Shown piece after piece: positions 7,423 through 15,578 of a stretch of DNA of 64,000 nt (positions are counted from its first letter, which is position 1; each line of letters starts with the position of its first letter). The stretch is from Demequina lignilytica. Its GTDB lineage: Bacteria > Actinomycetota > Actinomycetes > Actinomycetales > Demequinaceae. The stretch is from contig NZ_JAUHPX010000002.1 of the NCBI RefSeq assembly GCF_030418305.1, forward strand, positions 248,001 through 312,000, read 5' to 3'. Below the pieces are notes generated by a model. That model had not been told where the DNA came from and did no database searches. It saw nothing but the letters and a program-made list of their open reading frames with translations. A program made the position numbers and the translations under genes.

Positions 7423-9120
7423 ATGTTCACGCTCGTGCTCGTCGGACTGATCTCCGGTGTCATCACCGCCATCAGCCCCTGCGTCCTGCCCGTCCTTCCC
7501 GCGATCCTCACCAGCTCGATCCAGGACGGGGCGGCGAGCCGCCGGCGCCCGCTCGTCGTGGTCGCGGGCCTGGTGCTCAGCTTCGCGGTCTTCACCCTGC
7601 TCGGCGGGATCCTGCTGTCGAGCCTGGGCCTGCCGGACGACCTGCTGCGGTGGACCGGGATCGTCGTGCTCGCCGTGGTGGGCCTGGGCCTGATGATCCC
7701 CCGCCTCGGGGAGCTCATCCAGCGGCCCTTCGAGCGCATCCGCCCGCTGCAGGCCGACCGCAACGGCAACGGCTTCGTGATGGGCCTCGGGCTCGGGCTG
7801 GTGTTCGTCCCCTGCGCCGGACCGATCCTCGCGTCGATCACGGTGCTCGCCGCCACCAACGGCGTCAGCTGGGGCCTCGTCGCGCTCACGCTCGCGTTCA
7901 GCGCGGGCATCGCGATCCCGCTGCTGGTCTTCGGGCTCGCGGGCCAGTCGATCTTCGGGCGCATCAAGGCGGTCCGGGAGCGCCTCCAGCTGATCCGCTC
8001 GATCTCCGGAGCGGTCCTGATCGCGACCGCGCTGGTGATCGCCACCAACGTCGCCGAGCCGCTCCAGCGGATCGTGCCCGGCTGGCTCGCCGGCATCCAG
8101 ACCACCATCGAGGACAACGACGCCGTGCGCTCCGAGCTCGACACCCTCGCCGGACGTGAGGCCGTCGACACCTCCGTCACCGGCGACGCGCTCGGCTTCG
8201 ACGCGTGCGAGGACGACCCGTCGGTGCTGCAGAACTGCGGCCCCGCCCGCGACCTGGTGGGCATCCAGGACTGGCTCAACACCGACGGCGAGGCCCTCGA
8301 CCTCGACGAGCTGGCGCAGGAGGGCGAGGTGGTGCTCATCGACTTCTGGACCTACAGCTGCATCAACTGCCAGCGCACCTTCCCGTACCTGACCGCCTGG
8401 GACGAGAAGTACCGCGACGCGGGCCTCACGATCATCGGCGTCCACTCGCCCGAGTTCGCCTTCGAGAAGGTGGTGGACAACGTCGCCGACGCGACCGACC
8501 GCTACGGGATCGAGTACCCGGTCGCGATCGACAACGACTTCGAGACGTGGCGCGAGTGGGACCAGCGCTTCTGGCCCGCGCACTACCTGATCGACTCCAC
8601 CGGCACGGTCCGCCAGGTGCACTACGGGGAGGGCGCGTACGAGCAGACCGAGCTGCTCATCCAGCAGCTGCTCGAGACCACACCCCAGATGGTCGAGGCC
8701 AACCCCGACGCGCACACCTCGGACCGGACCGCCGAGACGTACGTCGGCTACGCGCGCGGCCTGGGCGCCAACGCCAACGGCGACTTCCCGCGCGACGAGC
8801 CGCACGACTTCGGCGCGTCCTTCACCCCGGGCCCCGGCCAGGTGGCGCTCGGCGGGACGTGGACGGTCACGTCCGAGTACGCGGAGGCGGGGGACGATGC
8901 GACGCTCGACATGCAGTTCTACGCCGGGAGCGCGAACCTCGTGCTCGGCGGCGAGGGCACCGTGACGGTGACGCTCAAGGGCGATCCCGGCTACCGCAAG
9001 GTGATCGACGTGTCCGGCGCGCCGGACCTGCAGGTCCTGTGGGAGGGCGAGCCGGGGATCGACGTCCTCCACCTGGAGGTCTCGCCCGGCGTGGAGGCCT
9101 ACGCCTTCACCTTCGGGTGA
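7423..9120 (+). CDS. dipZ: DipZ-like CcdA-thioredoxin fusion
   Basis: A membrane protein of 565 residues (568 if translation begins at the ATG at 7414). Domains in order: a six-helix CcdA/DsbD transmembrane part (about residues 1-205) with membrane Cys pairs in SPCVLPVLPAIL and FVPCAGPILAS; an extracytoplasmic thioredoxin-like domain with FWTYSCINCQRTFPYL (CxxC near residue 313); and a C-terminal beta-sandwich. This is the layout of mycobacterial DipZ, which passes reducing power from cytoplasm to exported proteins. I prefer 7423 because the likely -10 element overlaps the 7414 ATG and would make the mRNA start near 7423. The neighbouring sigK/rskA genes fit the known link between SigK and dipZ. 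Confidence 0.85.
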   Translation: MFTLVLVGLISGVITAISPCVLPVLPAILTSSIQDGAASRRRPLVVVAGLVLSFAVFTLLGGILLSSLGLPDDLLRWTGIVVLAVVGLGLMIPRLGELIQRPFERIRPLQADRNGNGFVMGLGLGLVFVPCAGPILASITVLAATNGVSWGLVALTLAFSAGIAIPLLVFGLAGQSIFGRIKAVRERLQLIRSISGAVLIATALVIATNVAEPLQRIVPGWLAGIQTTIEDNDAVRSELDTLAGREAVDTSVTGDALGFDACEDDPSVLQNCGPARDLVGIQDWLNTDGEALDLDELAQEGEVVLIDFWTYSCINCQRTFPYLTAWDEKYRDAGLTIIGVHSPEFAFEKVVDNVADATDRYGIEYPVAIDNDFETWREWDQRFWPAHYLIDSTGTVRQVHYGEGAYEQTELLIQQLLETTPQMVEANPDAHTSDRTAETYVGYARGLGANANGDFPRDEPHDFGASFTPGPGQVALGGTWTVTSEYAEAGDDATLDMQFYAGSANLVLGGEGTVTVTLKGDPGYRKVIDVSGAPDLQVLWEGEPGIDVLHLEVSPGVEAYAFTFG

Positions 9121-9156
9121 TCCGCGGACCGGGCGGGTCGGGTCGGGCGCCTCGCC

Positions 9157-9843
9157 TCAGGCGGGGCGCACGGAGGTCAGCAGGACCTGCCACGACCCGG
9201 CCTCGAGGCCGCCCGGCGGCCGATGGTCGACCGCGGCCCACATCGACCCGTCGGCGCCGATCATGGTGGCGACCCGCCCCGTCTCGCCCCGCACCGCGAT
9301 CGCGCTGTCCGCGTACGGGGAGTCGTAGGTGGCCCCGGTGAGCTCGTCGACGAACCCGATCCGGTCCAGGTACAGGCGGTACGCGGCGTCGAAGGCGTGC
9401 TCCAGCGGATCCGAGCCGCCGCTCCAGCGGCCGGCCTCGAGGATCTCGATGAGCCCGCCGTCGGCGGTCAGCACGCGCACCACGCCGTCCGCGTCGGCGG
9501 CGTCCACCGTCCAGCCCTCGGGGGTGTCGAAGGCGAACCCGCCGACGGTCCAGGACACCAGCGGGACGCCGTCCGCGTCCGCCTGGGTGGCGGGGCCGCC
9601 GGAGATCGCCACCGTCGCGCCGTCCGACCCCTGCAGCTCGAACGTCCCTCCGAGCGCCGAAGCGAACAGCACCATCGCCGCGAACACCACCATCATCGAC
9701 ACCACCGTGGCGCCGAACCGCCGAGAGGTCCGCGGCGCGGGCTCCGGCGCCGTCAGCGTGACGGCCGGAGCGGCGCCGGACTCGGCCCGCGTACGCCCGC
9801 GCTCGTTGTCCGCCATCATCTGGTCGTTGAACGTCCCGCCCAC
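9157..9843 (-). CDS. Hypothetical single-pass membrane protein with extracytoplasmic domain
   Basis: A 228-residue protein: an Ala/Arg-rich cytoplasmic N-terminus, one membrane helix (VVSMMVVFAAMVLFASAL, around residues 50-67), then an outside domain without cysteines. I recognise no family. I chose the GTG at 9843 because GGAGGGGG lies 6 nt upstream; ATGs at 9819 and 9816 have no ribosome-binding site. It is convergent with dipZ and divergent from the Met-rich lipoprotein gene, sharing a 131-base intergenic region with the SigK-type promoter of that gene. The location suggests, without proving, a role in the same envelope response. Confidence 0.6.
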   Translation of the reverse strand: MGGTFNDQMMADNERGRTRAESGAAPAVTLTAPEPAPRTSRRFGATVVSMMVVFAAMVLFASALGGTFELQGSDGATVAISGGPATQADADGVPLVSWTVGGFAFDTPEGWTVDAADADGVVRVLTADGGLIEILEAGRWSGGSDPLEHAFDAAYRLYLDRIGFVDELTGATYDSPYADSAIAVRGETGRVATMIGADGSMWAAVDHRPPGGLEAGSWQVLLTSVRPA

Positions 9844-9896
9844 GCGATGCCCCCTCCGCGCCCCCACCAGGGATGTCGATGTCCGCAGTATGGCAC

Positions 9897-9923
9897 CCAT
9901 CCGCGGGCGGCGGGACGCCGAAC
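9897..9923 (+). promoter_or_regulatory. SigK-type promoter of the Met-rich lipoprotein-sigK-rskA unit
   Basis: CCATCC at 9897-9902 and CCGAAC at 9918-9923 are 15 nt apart, the same as upstream of dipZ. The predicted mRNA would start near 9930, leaving a leader of about 45 nt with GGGAGGA before the ATG at 9975. It would make the sigma factor autoregulated. Confidence 0.6.
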
Positions 9924-9974
9924 CACCTGCGTCGGGCATCGTCCCCAACCCCGCCCGGCACCCAGGGAGGAACC

Positions 9975-10268
9975 ATGAAGATCCGTGCACTGGCGGTCCC
10001 GATGCTCGTGCTGCTCGCCGGCTCGACCCTCGCCGCCTGCGGCGACACCGAGCCCGCGGCCGAGTCCTCGGACGACACGATGATGGAGGAGACCATGTCG
10101 CCCGACACCATGGAGTCCGAGGACGCCATGATGGACGACGAGGACGCGATGGAGGACGACTCCATGGAGGACGACTCGATGGAGGAGGACGACTCGATGA
10201 TGGAGGAGTCCCACTCCGAGGACGCGATGATGGAGGACGAGGACGCGATGATGGAGGACGAGGGCTGA
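9975..10268 (+). CDS. Small methionine-rich acidic lipoprotein
   Basis: A 97-residue lipoprotein: signal peptide, lipobox STLAAC (Cys at residue 22), then about 70 residues made almost only of Asp, Glu, Met and Ser in imperfect repeats such as SEDAMM, EDDSM and EDEDAMMEDEG. There is no folded domain; the tail should be extended and strongly negative. Met/Asp-rich exported tails can bind soft metals or be targets of methionine oxidation; which applies here is unknown. The start at 9975 has GGGAGGA upstream. The sigma factor gene follows at once. In mycobacteria SigK controls the exported fasciclin proteins MPT70/MPT83; this protein takes that place here but shows no homology to them. Confidence 0.8.
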   Translation: MKIRALAVPMLVLLAGSTLAACGDTEPAAESSDDTMMEETMSPDTMESEDAMMDDEDAMEDDSMEDDSMEEDDSMMEESHSEDAMMEDEDAMMEDEG

Positions 10269-10299
10269 CGTGCCCGAGCGGACGATGCGGAGGGTCGGG

Positions 10300-10893
10300 A
10301 TGGGCGACGAGGACGCGGCGGGCGCCGCGGCGGCTCGTCCCGCCCCCGACCGCCTCGCGGGGCTCCTCGTGGCCGCGGGGCGGGGTGACGCGGACGCCTT
10401 CGAGGCCGTCTACGACGCCACCGCCGCCTCCGTGCACGGCCTGGCGCTGCGCATCGTCCGCGACCCGGAGATGGCCCAGGACGTCACCCAGGAGGTGATG
10501 GTGGAAGTGTGGCGCCAGGCGGCGCGCTACCGCCCGGACCTCGGTTCGCCGCGGACCTGGATCCTCACGATCGCCCACCGGCGCGCCGTCGACCGGGTCC
10601 GGGCCGAGCAGGCCCACTCCGACCGGCTGCAGCGCCACGCGCGCCCCGAGATCGACGTCCACGACCAGGACGCGCTGGTCGACACGATGTTCCGCCAGTG
10701 GCAGGCGACGCGGGTCCGGGCCGGGCTCGCCGGGCTGACCCCGCTGCAACGCGAGGCGCTCGAGCTGACGTACTACAAGGGCTACACCAACGCGCAGCTG
10801 GCGCAGGCGCTCGACATCCCGCTCGGGACGGCGAAGGCCCGCATCAGGGACGCGATCATCAGGCTGAGAGACATGTGGGAGGTGACGACATGA
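10300..10893 (+). CDS. sigK: SigK-type ECF RNA polymerase sigma factor
   Basis: A 197-residue ECF sigma factor. Region 2 is seen in VYDATAASVHGLALRIVRDPEMAQDVTQEVMVEVWRQAARY and region 4 in LTPLQREALELTYYKGYTNAQLAQALDIPLGTAKARIRDAIIRLRDMW. Both resemble the SigK group, consistent with the downstream RskA-like anti-sigma factor and nearby dipZ. I start at the ATG at 10300 because GGAGGG is 5 nt upstream; a GTG at 10270 would add ten residues but has no well-placed ribosome-binding site. The stop overlaps the anti-sigma start (ATGA). A GGACGATGCG motif lies at 10280-10289 just before this start. Confidence 0.85.
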   Translation: MGDEDAAGAAAARPAPDRLAGLLVAAGRGDADAFEAVYDATAASVHGLALRIVRDPEMAQDVTQEVMVEVWRQAARYRPDLGSPRTWILTIAHRRAVDRVRAEQAHSDRLQRHARPEIDVHDQDALVDTMFRQWQATRVRAGLAGLTPLQREALELTYYKGYTNAQLAQALDIPLGTAKARIRDAIIRLRDMWEVTT

Positions 10894-11639
10894 ACGACAA
10901 CGTGCACGGCCTGCTCGGCGCGTACGCCGTCGACGCCGTCACCGACGCCGAGCGCGCCGCGTTCGACGCCCACCTGCCCGGCTGCGAGGACTGCGCGGCC
11001 GAGCTCGCGGGGCTGCGCGACGTCGCCGCCGCCCTCGCGGACGCCGAGGCGGTCGCACCGCCGGCCGCGCTGCGGGCGCGGGTGCTCGAGGAGGTCTCCC
11101 GCACGGCCCAGCTTCCGCCGGACGATGCGGAGGTCGCCCCCGCCGACGACCTCGCCGCGGCGCGCGAGGCCAGGCACGCGCGGTCGGGTCACCGCTGGCC
11201 GCGGTTCGTGCTCGCGGCGGCCTCGGTCGCGGTGCTCGCCGGCGTCGGCGCATTCGCCGGGGTGGTGCTGACGGAGCGCAACGCCGAGCTCGCCATGGAG
11301 CAGGACGTGATGATGGTCGCGAGCGCGCCCGACGCGCATTCGATGGACCTGGACCTGGGCACCTCGCACCTGGTGGTGAGCGACCGCATGGCGTCCGTGG
11401 TGGCGATGGGAGAGGACTGCCCGAAGCCGCACGACGGCATGGAGTACCAGCTCTGGGTGGTGATGGAGGACGGCTCCAAGCACGCGGGACCGACGTTCAT
11501 GCCGGAGTCGGACGGCAGCTTCATGACCATGCTGGACGACCAGTCGATGGACGGCGTCACGGGCTTCGTCGTCACCGAGGAGCCCATGGGGGGCTCGGAC
11601 GAGCCCACCGGCGACATGGTCGCGGTGGTCGAGCTCTGA
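10890..11639 (+). CDS. rskA: RskA-type membrane anti-sigma factor
   Basis: A 249-residue protein. The N-terminal ZAS-type zinc finger is visible in FDAHLPGCEDCAAEL (H-x3-C-x2-C, residues about 29-36). One membrane helix follows near residues 110-130 (FVLAAASVAVLAGVGAFAGVVL), then an extracytoplasmic RskA C-terminal domain (PF10099) with LVVSDRMASVVAM, YQLWVVMEDG and FVVTEEPMGG. It should hold SigK inactive at the membrane until cut by proteolysis. The outer domain is rich in methionine, like the lipoprotein two genes upstream. The gene overlaps sigK by 4 nt and ends one base from the convergent antiporter gene. Confidence 0.88.
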   Translation: MNDNVHGLLGAYAVDAVTDAERAAFDAHLPGCEDCAAELAGLRDVAAALADAEAVAPPAALRARVLEEVSRTAQLPPDDAEVAPADDLAAAREARHARSGHRWPRFVLAAASVAVLAGVGAFAGVVLTERNAELAMEQDVMMVASAPDAHSMDLDLGTSHLVVSDRMASVVAMGEDCPKPHDGMEYQLWVVMEDGSKHAGPTFMPESDGSFMTMLDDQSMDGVTGFVVTEEPMGGSDEPTGDMVAVVEL

Positions 11640-11640
11640 G

Positions 11641-13335
11641 TCAGTCGCCCTCGTCGGGCTCGTCGCGCCGGAGCTGCGTCGAGATCTGGTCGGCGTCGAG
11701 CACGCGCAGCGCGGCCCCGAGGGCGTGCGAGCCGTAGGTGCCGACCGCGCGGGTCGCGAGCAGGCGGCTGCGCTGCGCGGCGATGACCGCGAGCCGGAGC
11801 TCGAGGAACTGGTCGCCCAGGTCCTCGCCCTCGGACTCCTCGTCGGAGGCGTGGACCACGGCGCGGCGCACCGCGGCGATCACCTCCGGGTCGTAGGCGC
11901 CGCCCTTCGGCCGCGCCAGGTCCGGGGCGTCGAGCACGGTGGTGGCCTCCGCGAGCAGGAGGTCGCGCAGCGCCTGGCGCTCGCGCTCGTCGTGCTCGCT
12001 CTCCCCCGCCACCCCGACGGCCTTTGCGACCCACGGCAGGGATACGCCCTGGCCCAGCAGGGAGCCGGCGGCCACCACGAACGCGATCAGCACCAGCGTC
12101 GAGCGCAGCGGCGTGTCCGCGGGCAGCGTCTGGGCCGCGGCCAGGGTGATGGCGCCCCGCATGCCGGCCCACACCAGGACCGTGCCCTCCCGCCAGCGCA
12201 GGGGCCGGTTCTCCAGGTACCGGACGTCCGCGGAGTGCACCTCGAGGCGCCGGTTGACCTTCGCGAGCGCGCGCGTGTCGAGCCGGTCCCCGGCGCCCTC
12301 GGCCCGCTCCTTCGCCTGGTCGTGCCGGGCCTGCGCGCGCTCGACGCGGCGACGGGCGACCATCACCAGGGGCGCGATGTAGCCCGCGCGGATCGCGAGC
12401 GCGAGGGCGAGGGCGGCGAGGCCGAGCCCGGCGGCGAACCACAGCGAGCCGTGCGTCTCGATGACGTCCTCGACCAGCCCGATCAGCTCGAGCCCGAGGA
12501 CCAGGAACACCGCGCCCTCGAGGATCAGCTCGGCGGTCTTCCAGTTCGCGCGTTCGGAGATCCGGTCCTCGGGACGCAGGAACCGCGGTGCGCGCACCCC
12601 GGTGACCAGTCCCGCGACCACCGCGGCGACCAGGCCCGAGGCGCCCAGGGCCTCCGCCGGGACCGCCGCGGCCCACGGGGCGACGAACGACAGGGCCGTG
12701 CTGGAGGCGGCTCCGGGCACCGCGCGCCGGAGGCGGATGTTCGCCTCGCCCGCGACCAGTCCGATCACGACGGCGAGCACCACCGCGGAGGAGAAGTCCC
12801 ACAGCGCCTCGCCGAAGGTCATCCCCGCGCCGGCGGCCGCCACCGCGGTGCGCACCAGCACCAGCGCGGTGGCGTCGTTGAGCATCGACTCGCCCTCGAG
12901 CACGGTGACCACCCGCGGCGACACCCCGAGCTTCTTGATGATCTGCACGGCGACCGCGTCGGTGGGGCTCACCACGGCGCCGAGCGCGATCGCGAGCGGC
13001 AGCCCGATCTCCGGCAGGACCACCCAGAAGAACAGGCCCATCAGCACGGAGCTGAGGAGCACGAGCACGACCGACAGCCCCGAGATCGAGGCGAAGTCGC
13101 GACGGAACTCCATCGCGGGCAGCGACACGGCCGCCGAGTAGAGCAGGGGCGGGATGACGCCGAGCAGGATGATCTCGGGCTCCACCTCGAGGTGCGGGAC
13201 GCCGGGGAGCAGGCTCACGCCGACGCCGAGAACCACCAGCAGCAGGGGTGCCGCGACCCTCACCCGGGGCGCGATCGCGTTGACCGCGACGATCGCGGCG
13301 ACCGCCGCGACCACGATCGCCAGCGCCATCTCCAT
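11641..13335 (-). CDS. Na+/H+ antiporter, CPA1 (NhaP/YjcE) family
   Basis: A 564-residue membrane transporter. About 12 helices fill residues 1-400; the ion-binding region is recognisable in VVSPTDAVAVQIIKKLGVSPRVVTVLEGESMLNDATALVL, with the conserved Asp of SPTDAVA and the ESMLND motif of CPA1 exchangers. A charged cytoplasmic segment (RRRVERAQARHDQAKERAEG) interrupts the late helices, and a soluble tail of about 120 residues follows. It should exchange sodium (or potassium) for protons to control pH and ion balance. Stop codons of this gene and rskA are one base apart and convergent. Confidence 0.9.
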   Translation of the reverse strand: MEMALAIVVAAVAAIVAVNAIAPRVRVAAPLLLVVLGVGVSLLPGVPHLEVEPEIILLGVIPPLLYSAAVSLPAMEFRRDFASISGLSVVLVLLSSVLMGLFFWVVLPEIGLPLAIALGAVVSPTDAVAVQIIKKLGVSPRVVTVLEGESMLNDATALVLVRTAVAAAGAGMTFGEALWDFSSAVVLAVVIGLVAGEANIRLRRAVPGAASSTALSFVAPWAAAVPAEALGASGLVAAVVAGLVTGVRAPRFLRPEDRISERANWKTAELILEGAVFLVLGLELIGLVEDVIETHGSLWFAAGLGLAALALALAIRAGYIAPLVMVARRRVERAQARHDQAKERAEGAGDRLDTRALAKVNRRLEVHSADVRYLENRPLRWREGTVLVWAGMRGAITLAAAQTLPADTPLRSTLVLIAFVVAAGSLLGQGVSLPWVAKAVGVAGESEHDERERQALRDLLLAEATTVLDAPDLARPKGGAYDPEVIAAVRRAVVHASDEESEGEDLGDQFLELRLAVIAAQRSRLLATRAVGTYGSHALGAALRVLDADQISTQLRRDEPDEGD

Positions 13336-13460
13336 GTCCCGACCCCCGCCCGCGCGACCCTCGTCGCGTCCGGCCCCCAGCCAACCACCGGACCCTGGGA
13401 GTTCGCCAGGACCACGCCGTACGGGTCGCGCCGCGACCTCGACAGGGTAAGACTGAGGCT

Positions 13461-14054
13461 ATGGCCGAGATCCTCATGTTCCACCACGCGATGGGGCTCA
13501 CCGACGGCCTGGTCGCCTTCGCGGAGCGGTTGAGGGCGGCCGGGCACGTGGTCCACACCCCCGACCTGTATGCCGGCGCGACGTTCACCGATGCGGACGA
13601 GGGGGTGGCGTACGCGCAGTCGATCGGTCATGACGCGCTCGAGGAGGCCGCCCACCTGCTCGCGCGGCGCCACCGCGGCGCCGACGTGCTGATGGGGTTC
13701 TCGCTCGGGGCGATGCCGGCGCAGCTGCTCGCCCAGGACCGTCGGCGCATGCGGGCCTGCATGCTGGTGAGCGGGGCGCTCCCGCCGTCGGCCCTCGGCG
13801 GGGTGTGGCGGCACGAGGTCGCGCTGCAGATCCACGTCGCCGACCCCGACGAGTACGTCGAGCCCGACGAGATCGACGCGTTGCTCTACCACGCGCCTCA
13901 CGCGCGGGTGTACCGGTACCCGAGCAAGGGTCACCTGTTCATGGACCCCTCGCTGCCCGAGTACGACGCCGACGCCGCCGACCGCTTCGAGGAGCGCGCG
14001 ACCGGCTGGCTCGCGGACATCGACGAGCACCTGCTCTCGCGCCGCCCCGCCTGA
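13461..14054 (+). CDS. Dienelactone hydrolase family protein
   Basis: A 197-residue alpha/beta-hydrolase-fold protein. It resembles small actinobacterial DLH proteins: MAEILMFHHAMGLTDGLVAFAERLRAAGHVVHTPDLYAGATF, a G-F-S-L-G nucleophile region (LMGFSLGAMPAQ) where the usual Cys/Ser is a Ser, and GHLFMDPSLPEYDADAADRFEERATGWL carrying the catalytic His. Soluble, no signal peptide. The substrate is not predictable; these proteins hydrolyse lactones or esters. The start lies shortly after TAAGAC, a plausible -10. The gene ends at paired terminator hairpins. Confidence 0.85.
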   Translation: MAEILMFHHAMGLTDGLVAFAERLRAAGHVVHTPDLYAGATFTDADEGVAYAQSIGHDALEEAAHLLARRHRGADVLMGFSLGAMPAQLLAQDRRRMRACMLVSGALPPSALGGVWRHEVALQIHVADPDEYVEPDEIDALLYHAPHARVYRYPSKGHLFMDPSLPEYDADAADRFEERATGWLADIDEHLLSRRPA

Positions 14055-14125
14055 CGGCTGCGGTCGCGGCGGGCGCGGGCCCGGCGCATACTGGCGGGGT
14101 GCGCTCGCGCGCATGCGGCTGAGGT

Positions 14126-14191
14126 TCCGCCCGCTGTGGGGCGGAGATCCTGAGGGGCCGGGGTCGGGCGTGAGGAGGGGCACCCGACCCC
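14126..14191. terminator. Two hairpins between convergent genes, bidirectional terminator
   Basis: Arms TCCGCCC (14126-14132) and GGGCGGA (14139-14145) form one stem with a 6-nt loop. Arms GGGGTCGGG (14160-14168) and CCCGACCCC (14183-14191) form another with a 14-nt loop. They sit between the ends of the DLH and DUF6226-type genes. No T-run follows, as is usual in high-GC actinobacteria. Confidence 0.5.
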
Positions 14192-14233
14192 GTCAGCCCC
14201 CTCCGGGGCGCGGGCGCGTCGCGATCGGCGCGA

Positions 14234-15019
14234 TCAGGACGCCCGCAGGCGCCGCCTGATCCGCTCGATCGCCTGCTCGACGGCGGCCTCGTGGCCGGAC
14301 CTCGCAGCCAGGCGCGACCGTCGCCGGGACTCGTCCACCGCGTCGTCCCACGTGCCCGCCGCATCGTCCCGTCGCGCCGGCCACGGCATCCAGCGCTCGC
14401 CGTGGCGCAGGCGCTGGCTCTGCTTGAGGGCGTCGACGCGCTCCTTGTCGGCCGCCTGGCGCGGGGTGCGCGACCAGCGGGCGCCCTGGTCGGCGCCGAC
14501 GACGATCTCGATGCCCTCGGTCCAGCTGTACCGCTCCTGGTAGCGGCCCTTCGCCACCGCGAAGATCAGGTTCTCGAGCTCTTCGGCGGACGCCTCGAGG
14601 GACTCGTCGCAGGCGTCGCAGCCGCAGGCCGGCGCGCGCTCCAGACCCGCGGCGCCCATCGCGACCAGGACCGACGGGAAGCTCGTCTCGGCGATCACCA
14701 GCGGCGCGCAGAGCCCATGGCGCGGCACCACGGTCGTGGTGCGCACCACCCGCACCTGGCCGTGCTCGAAGTCGCGGATCGTGTCGGGGGCGTCGTCGGG
14801 CAGGCCCTCGGTCACCTCGACGTCGACGTCGTAGGTCGCCTCGAGGTGGTCGACCAGCGCGCGCGACACCGCGATGAGCGGCTCGAACCGCTCGGGGTGG
14901 CGGGTGCGGGAGTAGGTGCGCTCGGGCGGGCCGTCGATCCCCCATCGGTCGCCGTACGGGATCGGCTCGCCGGCGGCGTCGACGAAGACGGTCGCGGGCA
15001 GCTCCGGACGCACGTACAC
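14234..15019 (-). CDS. DUF6226-type protein of unknown function
   Basis: A 261-residue soluble protein. The N-terminal part (YGDRWGIDGPPERTYSRTRHPERFEPLIAVSRALVDHLEATYDV) and the later CGCDACDESLEASAEELENLIFAVAKGRYQE fit my memory of the actinobacterial DUF6226 family; no function is known. The CxCxxC group could bind metal. The C-terminal 60 residues are highly charged. Translation starts at GTG 15019, supported by a TACCCT box 7 nt upstream. It is downstream of a YbaK-like gene on the same strand but appears to have its own promoter. Confidence 0.6.
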   Translation of the reverse strand: MYVRPELPATVFVDAAGEPIPYGDRWGIDGPPERTYSRTRHPERFEPLIAVSRALVDHLEATYDVDVEVTEGLPDDAPDTIRDFEHGQVRVVRTTTVVPRHGLCAPLVIAETSFPSVLVAMGAAGLERAPACGCDACDESLEASAEELENLIFAVAKGRYQERYSWTEGIEIVVGADQGARWSRTPRQAADKERVDALKQSQRLRHGERWMPWPARRDDAAGTWDDAVDESRRRSRLAARSGHEAAVEQAIERIRRRLRAS

Positions 15020-15026
15020 GGAGGTC

Positions 15027-15032
15027 AGGGTA
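15027..15032 (-). promoter_or_regulatory. TACCCT -10 box for the DUF6226-type gene
   Basis: On the minus strand TACCCT is followed by 7 nt and the GTG start at 15019, another probable leaderless transcript. Confidence 0.4.
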
Positions 15033-15038
15033 GCCGCA

Positions 15039-15551
15039 TCACGTGGTTCGCGGGGTGATCGGCTCGGTGACGTCGGCGACCGTCGCCTCGAGCGTGGCGA
15101 CCAGGGCCGCCGGCTCCACGGTGGCGGCGACGCCGTGGGCGCCGCCCCCGATGGACACGGGTCCGGGCCGGTCGACCACGAGCGCGTCGGCGATGACCGG
15201 CCACGGCCGCCCCGTCGCCGGGTCGGGCTCCGCGCCGAACGGCGTGATGGTGCCGCGCTCGTAGCCGGTGACGTCGCGCGCCACGTCCTTGTCGGGCATG
15301 GACAGGCGGCTCACGCCGAGCAGCTCCCGCAGCTTGGGCCAGCTGATCTCCCGGTCGCCGGGCACCAGCACCATGAGGAAGTCGCCGTCGCCGCGCCGCA
15401 CCACGAGCGTCTTGAGGATCTGCCACGGCTCGAGCCCGCGGGCGGCGGCGGCCTCCTCGAGGGAGCGCACGGGCCCGTGGACGGTGACGTCGTGGTCGAT
15501 GCCGGACGCGGCGAGCGCGCGCGTGGCGGGGGTGTCGGGAGCGTCGGTCAT
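15039..15551 (-). CDS. YbaK/EbsC-type aminoacyl-tRNA deacylase
   Basis: A 170-residue single-domain protein of the YbaK/ProX editing family (PF04073). Typical features are LEEAAAARGLEPWQILKTLVVRRGDGDFLMVLVPGDREISWPKLRELLG, with the conserved Lys of ILKTLV, and DVTGYERGTITPFG, matching the TGY..GxxxPxG motif. Members remove wrongly attached amino acids such as Cys or Ala from tRNAPro in trans. Length and motif order are normal. It lies just downstream of an HbpS-like gene (27-base gap) and may be co-transcribed with it. Confidence 0.85.
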   Translation of the reverse strand: MTDAPDTPATRALAASGIDHDVTVHGPVRSLEEAAAARGLEPWQILKTLVVRRGDGDFLMVLVPGDREISWPKLRELLGVSRLSMPDKDVARDVTGYERGTITPFGAEPDPATGRPWPVIADALVVDRPGPVSIGGGAHGVAATVEPAALVATLEATVADVTEPITPRTT

Positions 15552-15578
15552 GCGCGGTGAACGCCCGGCGGGACGCGG

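Noticed and set aside
5439-8339. A very long minus-strand open frame spanning from the acyltransferase over the patatin and dipZ genes
   Set aside because: Only the 5439-6515 part reads as a protein; the rest is the third-frame shadow of patatin and dipZ and has Arg/Ala/Gly low-complexity sequence.
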